23,511 nucleotides of DNA, from contig JBBPYA010000157.1 in NCBI GenBank assembly GCA_038200385.1, forward strand, positions 1 to 23,511, read 5' to 3'. This stretch comes from JBBPYA01 sp038200385 (GTDB lineage: Bacteria; Actinomycetota; Actinomycetes; Mycobacteriales; Geodermatophilaceae). The position numbers were made by a program, and so were the translations under genes. Under the pieces are notes generated by a model. That model worked only from the letters and a program-made list of their open reading frames with translations, was not told the DNA's origin and ran no database searches. Below, piece by piece: positions 14,031 to 21,368 of the stretch. Each line of letters begins with the position of its first letter. Position 1 is the first letter of the stretch.

Positions 14031-15253
14031 CACCGCACCGCCCCGAGCAGCACCGGATAGGTCCCCCAGTATGGCCGGGCGGTGGCCTCGTCGCGCTGCG
14101 GCGGATTCTCCGGGTCGCGGCGGACGCCCTCGTGGAACATCCGTTGCACGGCGCCGGTGACCAGGCCGTAGAGGTGGGCGTCCGGGTCGACATCCGCGGC
14201 GGGGACGACGCCGGCGGCCAGGTCCTGACCGATGCACACGTGCATCCCGCCGCCGAAACTCAGTCCGAACGGGCCCACCCCGGCCGGCAGCGATCGGTAG
14301 GGGTCGAAGTCCGCGGCGGTGTCCCCGAACACGGCCGGGTCCCGGTTGACCGCCGCGAGATCGATCACCAGCTTGCCGCCGGCCGGCACCTGCACACCGG
14401 ACTTGAGGGTGACGTCGGTCAGCGCCCAGCGCTGCCCGACCGGGCTCGAGGGGTTGAGCCGCACCGTCTCGTGGATACAGCGCTGGACGAACAGCGGGTC
14501 GTCGACGACCTTGGGGGCATCCTGCGGATGCGTCTGGACCCAGCTCAGGATGTGGTCGATCGAGCGGACGAACGCCGTCGCGCTGGTGTGCGCGCCGGCC
14601 AGCAGCAGGAAGGCGACCTCCCGGCGGATCACCTCGGGCGGCAGGTCCAGGTCCTCCGTCGAGCGCAGCAGGGTGGTCAGGACGTCCTTGGGCAGATCGG
14701 ACTCGACGATCTCCCCGGCGGCGAGCCGCGCCAGGGCGGTCCGGCGCCGCGCCATCGACGGCGCCAGGAACTCCTCGTCCCACTCCAGCAGCGCGGCGTG
14801 GATGCAGCGGCGCCGCTCGTCCTTGTCCAGCGTGGAGTGCGCGAGCGTCGCCCCCTCGATGAACAGCATCGTGTAGTCGTAGAGTCGGGTGGTCTCCTCG
14901 GCCGTCCCCTGCGGACGGTCCAGCCCCGCGGTGAGCGCGGCCAGGTTGAGCATCAGCTCGTGGCCGAGGTGTACCAGGTCCACCGAGCCCGCCTCGATGT
15001 ACGGCGCGAGCGTCCGGTCGGTCACCGCCGGGAACAGCTCACGTTCGTAGAGGTCGAAGGTGTCCCGGCGGAAGCTGCGGTTCTCCACGCGGCGCCGGTC
15101 CCGGTGTTCCCGGCCGTGCAGGTTCACCAGGACGTCGGCCATCACCACCTCGCCGTCGTCGTACAGCGCCTGGCGCAGGTCCTTGTGCCGGTAGGCATCC
15201 TTGGCATCGGCGAACGTCCGGACGGTGACGACCTCGACGGTGGGCGCGCTCAT
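14030..15253 (-). CDS. Cytochrome P450 (P450-2)
   Basis: This 407-residue P450 is paralogous to P450-1. The I-helix is LAGAHTSATAF (219-228), ExxR is E262-R265 (ETVRLNP), and the haem loop is FGGGMHVCIG with C340. Like P450-1 it has a Met-His between the conserved Gly and the haem Cys (GGMHxCIG), and a DLRQALYDDGEVV N-terminal block. ATG at 15253 gives MSAPTVEVVTVRTF. Only a weak GAAGGACGG lies upstream. It is the first gene of the operon P450-2, ferredoxin, Dabb, and is divergent from the ThuA-like gene. Expected role: monooxygenation in the same pathway as P450-1, probably at another position or on a later intermediate. Confidence 0.93.
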   Translation of the reverse strand: MSAPTVEVVTVRTFADAKDAYRHKDLRQALYDDGEVVMADVLVNLHGREHRDRRRVENRSFRRDTFDLYERELFPAVTDRTLAPYIEAGSVDLVHLGHELMLNLAALTAGLDRPQGTAEETTRLYDYTMLFIEGATLAHSTLDKDERRRCIHAALLEWDEEFLAPSMARRRTALARLAAGEIVESDLPKDVLTTLLRSTEDLDLPPEVIRREVAFLLLAGAHTSATAFVRSIDHILSWVQTHPQDAPKVVDDPLFVQRCIHETVRLNPSSPVGQRWALTDVTLKSGVQVPAGGKLVIDLAAVNRDPAVFGDTAADFDPYRSLPAGVGPFGLSFGGGMHVCIGQDLAAGVVPAADVDPDAHLYGLVTGAVQRMFHEGVRRDPENPPQRDEATARPYWGTYPVLLGAVR

Positions 15254-15390
15254 GCCCGCACCGTCCTTCGGCCGGTGACCCGCTTCGCGGGAAGGGCATG
15301 AAAAGCCATGATTCGGTGCACCTCCGGAAAGGATGACCTCGCCCGCCAGAATGTAGTCGTTAGCCTTCTCACGTCAAGGAGGGAGCAGCC
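15254..15390. promoter_or_regulatory. Divergent promoter region, P450-2 / ThuA-like gene
   Basis: A 137-bp region with ATGTAGTCGTTAG at 15351-15363 (complement CTAACGACTACAT), one of the recurring TARCGAC-type elements. AAGGAGGGAG at about 15376-15385 is the RBS of the plus-strand gene. No defined -35/-10 pair. Confidence 0.4.
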
Positions 15391-16161
15391 ATGGACGGTC
15401 CGACAGCACGGCGGCCGGCGGTCATCCTGTCCGGTGGGGTCGCGCACGACTTCCCGGCCACCTCGGCGGCCCTGGCCGAGACGCTGGCCGGAGCCGGCTT
15501 CGACAGCACCGTGCGCGAGGACGTGGACGCCGCCCTGAGCGGGCTGGCCGCGCCCGGACCGGGCCAGCGGCCGTTGGTGGTGCTCAACCTGCTGCGGTGG
15601 ACCATGGAGGTGGACCGGTACGCGGACGCGCGGGCGCAGTGGTCGATCTCGCTGTCGCCGGCGGCCCGCGCCGCGCTGCTCGGTCACGTCCGGACCGGCG
15701 GCGGCCTGCTGGCGATGCACGGCGCGAGCATCTGCTTCGACGACTGGCCGCAGTGGCGCGAGCTGCTCGGCGCCGCCTGGCGCTGGGACCGCTCCTCGCA
15801 TCCGCCGCTGGGCGGCCTGGTCGAGGTCACCGTCGACGACGCGCACCCGATCGTGACGGGCCTGACCGCGTTCCGGATCGTCGACGAGGTGTACGGCTTC
15901 CTGGACCGCACCGACGATGCACGTGGCCTGCTGTGGTCCCCGCACGGCGGCACAGAACATCCCCTGTTATGGGCGCGGACCGTCGGCGCGGGCCGGGTCG
16001 TGTACGACGCGCTGGGCCACCACGTGCCGTCCTACCAGGTCGCCGAGCACCGCACCGTCGTGCGCCGCGCGGCGCTGTGGGCGGTTGGCGTACCCGACGA
16101 GCAGGTACTGGCGGCCGGACCGGAACCGGACGCGCTCAGCCGCCGACGCCCACCTCGGTGA
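15391..16161 (+). CDS. ThuA-like domain protein
   Basis: This 256-residue protein has the glutamine amidotransferase-like fold of the ThuA family. AVILSGGVAHDFPATSAALAETL is the first strand and helix. VRTGGGLLAMHGASICFDDWPQWRELLG matches the GGGLLxxHG core. HPPLGGLVEVTVDDAHPIVTGL, DEVYGF and GAGRVVYDALGHHVPSY match the rest of the family profile. ThuA was named from a trehalose utilisation operon in rhizobia. The biochemical role is poorly defined and sugar-derivative metabolism is usual. A strong RBS (AAGGAGGGAG) precedes ATG. It is divergent from P450-2. Its last 26 bp overlap the convergent Mo-hydroxylase medium subunit gene, and the basic tail (LSRRRPPR) is encoded there. Confidence 0.85.
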   Translation: MDGPTARRPAVILSGGVAHDFPATSAALAETLAGAGFDSTVREDVDAALSGLAAPGPGQRPLVVLNLLRWTMEVDRYADARAQWSISLSPAARAALLGHVRTGGGLLAMHGASICFDDWPQWRELLGAAWRWDRSSHPPLGGLVEVTVDDAHPIVTGLTAFRIVDEVYGFLDRTDDARGLLWSPHGGTEHPLLWARTVGAGRVVYDALGHHVPSYQVAEHRTVVRRAALWAVGVPDEQVLAAGPEPDALSRRRPPR

Positions 16162-16969
16162 GCGCCGTGGCGGTGAGGACCTCGGCCAGGTGCGCGCGGT
16201 ACTCCGCGTCCCCGCGCACGTCCGACGGCGGAGCCGTGCCCGCGCCGACCCGGGCGGCGGCGGTGGAGGCGTCCGCGCCGTCGGCTAGGGCCTGCTCCAC
16301 CTCGGTGGCGCGCAGCGGGACCGGGCCCATGTTGACCAGGGCCACCGCATAGCCGGAGTCGTCGAGTTGCTGGACGGCCACGCCGACGGTGGCCCAGTCC
16401 TGGCTGCGCTGCCGGAACTTCTGGTAGCTCCACGACCGGCCGGGCCGGGTCGGCACCCGGATCTCCACCAGGATCTCGTCCGGCTCGGCGGCGGTCTGCC
16501 AGAAGTCCACGAAGAAGTCGGCGGCCGCGACCTCGCGGTCACCGTCCTTGCCGCGGAGCACGAACGTCGCCTCCAGTGCCAGCAGGACCGCCGGGACGTC
16601 GGCTGCGGGATCGCCGTGCATGACAGCCCCGCCGATCGTGCCGCGGGCCCGCACCTGGCGGTCACCTACGGTCGACACCGCATGTGCCAGCAGCGGCAGC
16701 TGCTCGCGGAGTTCCGCCGACCGCTCCAGATCCCGGTACCGCAAGCCGGCACCGAGCCGGAACACCCCGCCGTCGGTCTCCAGCATCCGCAGCTCGGAGA
16801 GCCCGCCGATGTCGACCAGGACGCTCGGCGCCGCGAGCCGGTACTTCATCAGCGGGATCAGCGAATGCCCGCCAGCCATCAGCTTGGCGTCGTCGTCGTG
16901 CTCGGCCAGCAGGGCCGCGGCATGGTCCAGGGAGGTCGCCCGGATGTAGTCGAAGCCGGCCGGGATCAT
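16136..16969 (-). CDS. Molybdenum hydroxylase (CoxM-like) FAD-binding medium subunit
   Basis: This 277-residue FAD subunit of a xanthine dehydrogenase/CO dehydrogenase-like enzyme passes electrons from the Fe-S subunit to the acceptor. FAD motifs are AGGHSL (32-37) and RGTIGGAVMHGDPAAD (TIGG at 111-114). The N-terminus FDYIRATSLDHAAALL and the C-terminal CODH-FAD domain are typical, and the length is normal (270-290). ATG at 16969 overlaps the small-subunit stop by 4 bp (ATGA). The gene is last in the L-S-M order, whereas many characterised CODH operons run M-S-L. The 3' end overlaps the convergent ThuA-like gene by 26 bp. Confidence 0.94.
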   Translation of the reverse strand: MIPAGFDYIRATSLDHAAALLAEHDDDAKLMAGGHSLIPLMKYRLAAPSVLVDIGGLSELRMLETDGGVFRLGAGLRYRDLERSAELREQLPLLAHAVSTVGDRQVRARGTIGGAVMHGDPAADVPAVLLALEATFVLRGKDGDREVAAADFFVDFWQTAAEPDEILVEIRVPTRPGRSWSYQKFRQRSQDWATVGVAVQQLDDSGYAVALVNMGPVPLRATEVEQALADGADASTAAARVGAGTAPPSDVRGDAEYRAHLAEVLTATALTEVGVGG

Positions 16970-17487
16970 CGCAGGCCCGCCGCTGCGGCGCGGTCGGCGT
17001 GGCTGCGCGCTGCGGCGCCGACGCCGCCGTGCTCGACCGCCCAGGACACCGACTCCACGATCATCTGGTAACCGGTACAACGGCAGAGGTTGCCCTCCAG
17101 CCCGGTCCGGATCTCGTCGGAATCCGGCTCCGGCACGTCGAGCAGCAGACCGGTCGCCGACATCAGCATCCCCGGGGTGCAGTAGCCGCACTGCAGGCCG
17201 TGACACTGCCGGAACCCCTCCTGGACCGGCGACATCTCGCCGTCGGAGGCCAGCCCCTCGACGGTCAGGACGTCCGTGCCGTCCGCGGCGGCGGTGAACA
17301 CGGTGCAGGACTTGACCGCCAGCCCGTCCAGCAGCACCGTGCAGGCCCCGCAGTTGGACGAGTCGCAGCCGACGTGCGTCCCGGTCAAGCCGAGCGTGTC
17401 GCGCAGGTAGTGGACGAGCAGCTGCCGGGATTCGACGGTGTCATCCGTCTGCACCCCGTTCACCCGCAGCGTGACGTCGTGTCTCAC
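16966..17487 (-). CDS. Molybdenum hydroxylase (CoxS-like) [2Fe-2S] small subunit
   Basis: This 173-residue iron-sulfur subunit carries two [2Fe-2S] clusters. The plant-type cluster uses C41, C46, C49 and C61 (GCDSSNCGACTVLLDG). The second uses C100, C103, C135 and C137 (QCGYCTPGM, NLCRCTGY). The sequence closely follows the family, with a somewhat longer Ala/Arg-rich tail (ARSHADRAAAAGLR). The start is GTG at 17487, overlapping the large-subunit stop by 4 bp (GTGA), with CCAGGAGG upstream. It carries electrons from the Mo centre of the large subunit to FAD in the medium subunit. Confidence 0.95.
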   Translation of the reverse strand: MRHDVTLRVNGVQTDDTVESRQLLVHYLRDTLGLTGTHVGCDSSNCGACTVLLDGLAVKSCTVFTAAADGTDVLTVEGLASDGEMSPVQEGFRQCHGLQCGYCTPGMLMSATGLLLDVPEPDSDEIRTGLEGNLCRCTGYQMIVESVSWAVEHGGVGAAARSHADRAAAAGLR

Positions 17488-19826
17488 GTCGTGGCCTCCT
17501 GGTCGATTTCCTGCTGGGCGGCCCGCATCGCCGTCCAGATTTTGAACGGTGTCATCGGCATGTCGAGGTTGCGCACCCCGAGGTGGGACAGCGCGTCGAC
17601 GACGGCGTTGACGACGGCCTGCGGCCCGGCGGTGGCGCCGGACTCCCCCAATCCCTTGGCGCCCAACGGGTTGAAGCTCGTCTTGGTCTCGAAGTGGTGG
17701 GTCTCCATGGCCGGGATGTCCGGTGCGCCCGGTACAGCGTAGTCAACGAGGGTGGACGTGATCGGCTGCCCGTCGGCGTCGTAGACGACCTCCTCGAGCA
17801 GCGCCTGGGCGATCCCCTGCGCCAGCCCGCCCTCCACCTGACCGCGGGCGGTCAGCGGGTTGATCACGGTCCCACAGTCGTCCACCGCGACGTAGCGCAC
17901 GATGGTGACCCGGCCGGTCTGCCGGTCCACCTCCACGACGCAGGCGTGCGCTCCGCTGGGGTAGCTCAGGTTCGTCGGCTCGTAGTACTCCATCACCTGC
18001 AGGCCGATGTCCATGCCCTCGGGCAGTTTGTGCGGCTTGTACGCGGTCAGCGCCACCTCGGCCAGGCTGACTTCCGAGCCCGGTGTCCCGAGCACCGAGA
18101 ACGTCTCGCCGTCCTGCTGGATGTCGTCCTCGCTGGCCTCCAGCATGTGCGCCGCGATCCGGATCAGCTTCCGGCGTACGCCGTCGCTGGACTTCTGCAC
18201 CGCCGGGCCGCACACCGGAATGCCCCGGCTGCCCATCGTGCCGATGCCCTCCTGCACGGTCTGGGTATCACCGTGCAGCACCGTGATGCGCTCCATCGGC
18301 ACCCCGCCGAGGGCGTCGGAGGCGATCTGCGCGAACGCGGTCTCGTGGCCCTGGCCGTGCGGGCTGGTGCCCACGGAGATGACGACCGAGCCGTCGGGGT
18401 TCATCCGCACGGTGGAGGACTCCCAGCCGCCGATGTAGCCGAACTGCTCGAACAGGGGGCTGGGACCGAATCCGCCCATCTCGACGAACGTCGAGAATCC
18501 GATGCCCAACAGCGGCCGGCTCGGATCGTCGCGGCGCTGCGCCGCCTCGGCCTTGAGCCCGTCGTAGTCCAGATGTGACAGCAGCGCGTCGAGCAGCCCC
18601 GGATAGTCGCTCTCGTCGTAGATGATCCCGGGCCACTGGGTGGCGAAGGGCATCTCCTCGGGCTGGACGTAGTTGCGCCGGCGCACGTCGACCGGGTCCA
18701 GGCCCAGCTCGTCCGCGACCAGGTCGATCACCCGCTCGATGAGGAACGCCGCCTCCGGCCGACCGGCACCGCGGTACGCCGCGATCGGCGTGGTGTTCGT
18801 CGCGACGCTGCGGAACGACGCGGCGATCTTGCCGATCTTGTAGCAGCCGCCGGACATGAACACCGTCAGCGTGGGCAGCCCGGTCCCGGTGGGGTCCGGC
18901 CAGGCGCCGACGTCCTGCACGATCGCGACCCGCAACGCCAGCAGCCGGCCTTCGTCGTCGTAGCCGATGTCCAGGTCCTGCACCTGGGCCCGGCCGTGGG
19001 TCATCGAGACCAGGTTCTCGCTGCGGGTCTCGATGTACTTGATCGGCCTGGACAGCCGCCGGGACAGCTCCGCGGTGAGGATGAACTCGGGGTAGAAGCT
19101 GGCCTTCGCACCGAATCCGCCGCCCACGTCGGGGGCGACGACGCGGGTCTGGTGCTGCGGCAGGCCGAACATGACGGCGAGCTCGTTGCGGACCGGGTGC
19201 GGGGCCTGGACGGTGGCGTACAGCGTCAGCGTCCCGCCCTCCCAGGTGGCCACGCAGCCGCCGGGCTCGATCGGTACCGCGGCCAGCCGCTGGTTGCGGA
19301 TCCGCAGGGTGCTGCGGTGCGGGGCGGCGGCCAGCTCGGCTTCCGCGTCGTCCTCGGTGAGCGGCTGGTCCATGACCACGTTGCTCGCCGTGCCGGGCAC
19401 GATCGGCGCCGCGCCGGCGGCCATCGCCTGCTCGATCGTGCACAGCGCCGGCAGCGGCTCGTAGTCCACCACCACCGCGGCGGCCGCGTCGGCCGCGCGG
19501 TAGCGGTCCGTGGCGACGACGACAACGACGGGCTCGCCGACGAAACGCACGGTGCCGGGAGCCAGGCACGGGCGCTCCATGCCCGGGATCGAGCGGCAGT
19601 TCGGCAGCCCCTGCAGGTCGTCGCCGGACCATACGCCCAGCACTCCCGGCATCCCGGCCGCCTCGGTGCTGTCGATCGACGTGATGGTGGCGTGCGCGTG
19701 CGGGCTGCGCACGTAGGCCAGGTACGCCGTACCGGGCAGCTGGATGTCGTCGACGAAGCGCCCGCGCCCGGTGAGCAGCGCCGGGTCCTCCTTGCGGACG
19801 ACGGTCGCGCCCACCATGGAGGCCAT
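17484..19826 (-). CDS. Molybdenum hydroxylase (CoxL-like, form II) large subunit
   Basis: This 780-residue catalytic subunit of a xanthine oxidase-family Mo enzyme hydroxylates carbon with water. It opens MVGATVVRKEDPALLTGRGR, as in the family. Mo-cofactor contacts are GGGFGAK (235-241), AYRGAGR (350-356), GQGHET and the catalytic Glu of GLGESG near 740. The AYRGAGR loop is that of form II proteins. The true CO dehydrogenase (form I) has AYxCSFR, so CO oxidation is not predicted. A purine, N-heterocycle, aldehyde or similar substrate is likelier. ATG at 19826 is favoured by alignment to the family. GTG at 19901 in the same frame would add 25 Arg/Pro-rich residues. It follows a short leader ORF whose TGA overlaps this ATG. 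Confidence 0.94.
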   Translation of the reverse strand: MASMVGATVVRKEDPALLTGRGRFVDDIQLPGTAYLAYVRSPHAHATITSIDSTEAAGMPGVLGVWSGDDLQGLPNCRSIPGMERPCLAPGTVRFVGEPVVVVVATDRYRAADAAAAVVVDYEPLPALCTIEQAMAAGAAPIVPGTASNVVMDQPLTEDDAEAELAAAPHRSTLRIRNQRLAAVPIEPGGCVATWEGGTLTLYATVQAPHPVRNELAVMFGLPQHQTRVVAPDVGGGFGAKASFYPEFILTAELSRRLSRPIKYIETRSENLVSMTHGRAQVQDLDIGYDDEGRLLALRVAIVQDVGAWPDPTGTGLPTLTVFMSGGCYKIGKIAASFRSVATNTTPIAAYRGAGRPEAAFLIERVIDLVADELGLDPVDVRRRNYVQPEEMPFATQWPGIIYDESDYPGLLDALLSHLDYDGLKAEAAQRRDDPSRPLLGIGFSTFVEMGGFGPSPLFEQFGYIGGWESSTVRMNPDGSVVISVGTSPHGQGHETAFAQIASDALGGVPMERITVLHGDTQTVQEGIGTMGSRGIPVCGPAVQKSSDGVRRKLIRIAAHMLEASEDDIQQDGETFSVLGTPGSEVSLAEVALTAYKPHKLPEGMDIGLQVMEYYEPTNLSYPSGAHACVVEVDRQTGRVTIVRYVAVDDCGTVINPLTARGQVEGGLAQGIAQALLEEVVYDADGQPITSTLVDYAVPGAPDIPAMETHHFETKTSFNPLGAKGLGESGATAGPQAVVNAVVDALSHLGVRNLDMPMTPFKIWTAMRAAQQEIDQEATT

Positions 19827-19903
19827 CAGCCGGCCCGGGCGGCGCGGGCGGCGACCGAGGCGGCCGGGGCGCTCCGGCGTTCGGAGCGGGACGTCGTACA
19901 CAT
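19826..19903 (-). CDS. Possible 25-residue leader ORF coupled to the CoxL-like gene
   Basis: ATG at 19903 is preceded by AGAGGTGG at suitable spacing and opens a 25-codon frame (MCTTSRSERRSAPAAS...). It ends in TGA at 19828-19826, overlapping the large-subunit ATG by one base (TGATG). The large-subunit ATG itself has no visible RBS, so translation by re-initiation is plausible. The peptide is Arg/Ala/Ser-rich with no recognisable domain. It could instead be an untranslated leader. Confidence 0.35.
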   Translation of the reverse strand: MCTTSRSERRSAPAASVAARAARAG

Positions 19904-20064
19904 GGGGACCACCTCTGGCTCAGGGATTCGGAGCAGGTTGCGCCCTCTTCCTACGGCACCGGCACCCGCCGCACAACAGCAGGATTCCGATAGTCGTGGG
20001 TCAGGCAACGACGGGTACCTAGCAGCGGTCGGTACGCACAGTCCACCCTGCGCCGGGTCGGCTC
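19904..20064 (-). other. 161-bp gap before the Mo-hydroxylase operon
   Basis: No gene is seen. The region probably carries the Mo-hydroxylase promoter and leader. It has GATAGTCGT around 19989-19997 and CAACGAC at 20006-20012, which resemble the TARCGAC elements only partly. A small AGGG/CCCT pairing lies close to the leader ORF. No known riboswitch class could be recognised by eye. Confidence 0.4.
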
Positions 20065-20658
20065 TCACCGTCGTTCGGTCACCGCCCAGGTGCAGCGCTG
20101 GCCGACGTCCGCAGGCGGCTGCACCGTCCAGTCGCCCGCGCCGTGGTCGGCGATGGTGACCATGCAGCGGGCGCAGTACCGCGGCCGGCCGCCGGGCACT
20201 CCCGGTACCTCGCCGTCGGCGACGGTCGGGGTGTCCGGGTTGGCCTTCCAGTACCGCAGGCCGGTGCCGCACTCGTGCACGAACGTCGTGGTCGCGCCGT
20301 CGACCGTGACCGCGCCGGTGGAGCCATGCGCCCGTAGCAACGCCGCGATCCCGGCCGCGTCGACGCCCGACCCTACGACGTCGTCCAGCGGCACGCTGGT
20401 GCGCTGGACCACCGCATCGATGATCTCCTTCACCGGGCGTCCGTCGGCGGCCGCCACGTCAATCAGCGCGGCGATCAGGGCGATCAGCCGGTCGTGCAGG
20501 GCCCGCCAGTGCCCGTGCTCGGCCAGCACCAGCTCCAGGACGTCCTGCGGGACGGGCGGCGTACGACCCTGCAGTCGCTCCGGCAGCGGCGTGAGATCCG
20601 GCGGGCCCCCATCGGACCCGGAGCCGCGACCGGTTGCCGGCCGACTGGAATCAGCCAC
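20065..20658 (-). CDS. Unrecognised 197-residue protein with Cys/His motifs, between livF and CoxL-like genes
   Basis: No family was recognised. The N-terminal 35 residues are polar and Gly/Pro-rich (SSRPATGRGSGSDGG). A helical middle follows, LELVLAEHGHWRALHDRLIA and IALIAALIDVAAADGRPVKEIIDAVV. The C-terminal part has HECGTGLRYWKANP (H128, C130), RPRYCARCMVTIADHG (C162, C165) and C189. These Cys/His could form a metal or cofactor site. The start is GTG at 20658, two bases after the livF stop, without its own clear RBS, so translation is coupled to the ABC genes. It may be an accessory or sensor protein of the transport/oxidation system. That is inference from position only. A longer upstream reading in this frame is a shadow of livF. 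Confidence 0.7.
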   Translation of the reverse strand: MADSSRPATGRGSGSDGGPPDLTPLPERLQGRTPPVPQDVLELVLAEHGHWRALHDRLIALIAALIDVAAADGRPVKEIIDAVVQRTSVPLDDVVGSGVDAAGIAALLRAHGSTGAVTVDGATTTFVHECGTGLRYWKANPDTPTVADGEVPGVPGGRPRYCARCMVTIADHGAGDWTVQPPADVGQRCTWAVTERR

Positions 20659-20660
20659 GG

Positions 20661-21368
20661 TCAACCGCGCAGGTAGGAGGACACCAGATCCTCCGAGGCC
20701 AGGAGTGCGGCGGAGTCCCGGTCCAGCTGGTTGCGCCCGTCGCGCAGCACGTAGGTCCGGTCCGAGATGCGCAGCGCGGCTGCCTGCTGCTCGACGATCA
20801 GGAACGTGCCGCCGTCCTCGCGCAGCTCGGTGATGACCCGGAACAGGTCGCTGACGACGCGGGGGGCCAGCCCGAAGGACAGCTCGTCCACCATCAGCAG
20901 CCGGGGTCGGCTGAGCACCGCCCGGGCCAGCGCCAGCATCTGCTGCTGGCCGCCGGACAGCGCCGCCGCCGGCGCGCCGAGCCGCCCGGCGAGCTCCGGG
21001 AAGATCGCGAGTACCCGGTCGCGGTCCGGCCCGCGCTGGGTGGCCGAGGCCCGGCCGTTGACGGCTCCGAGAGCCAGGTTCTCCCCCACCGTCAGGGTCT
21101 GGAAGATGCCGCGTCCCTCGGGCAGCTGGCACAGCCCGAGCGCGGCACGCCGCTCCGGCGGGAGCCGGGTCAACCTGGCCGTGTCGAAGCGGATTGCGCC
21201 CTTCCACACCGGGAGTACGCCGGACAGCGTCCGCAGCAACGTCGTCTTGCCGGTGCCGTTGGGCCCCAGCACGGTGACGATCTCGCCCTCGGCGACGTGC
21301 AGTGACACCTCGTGCAGGACCTCGAGCCGCCCGTACCCGGCCCGCACACCCTCAACCTCCAGTAGCAA
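20661..21368 (-). CDS. livF: ABC transporter ATP-binding protein, LivF type
   Basis: This 235-residue ATPase belongs to the hydrophobic amino acid transporter (HAAT) family. Walker A is GPNGTGKT (35-42). The LivF-specific QLPEGRGIF is at about 81-89, signature LSGGQQQ at 137-143, Walker B LLMVDE at 157-162, and the H-loop region reads FLIVEQQ as in LivF proteins. The start is taken as TTG at 21368 (LLLEVEGVRAGYG), which gives the canonical N-terminal strand and a 17-bp overlap with livG. GTG at 21347 has a better RBS (GGAGG) but would drop that strand. In HAAT systems LivF pairs with LivG on LivH/LivM. Substrates include branched-chain amino acids, aromatic acids, urea and amides. Confidence 0.92.
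   Translation of the reverse strand: MLLEVEGVRAGYGRLEVLHEVSLHVAEGEIVTVLGPNGTGKTTLLRTLSGVLPVWKGAIRFDTARLTRLPPERRAALGLCQLPEGRGIFQTLTVGENLALGAVNGRASATQRGPDRDRVLAIFPELAGRLGAPAAALSGGQQQMLALARAVLSRPRLLMVDELSFGLAPRVVSDLFRVITELREDGGTFLIVEQQAAALRISDRTYVLRDGRNQLDRDSAALLASEDLVSSYLRG

Noticed and set aside
19827..19901. GTG at 19901 as the CoxL-like start
   Set aside because: It adds 25 Arg/Pro-rich residues absent from the family, whereas ATG 19826 gives the canonical N-terminus. Kept only as an alternative.
19904..20064. A riboswitch before the Mo-hydroxylase operon
   Set aside because: Some GC stems and a GGTGCC-like stretch resemble cobalamin or Moco elements superficially, but no consensus core could be matched by eye. 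A cmsearch against Rfam would decide.
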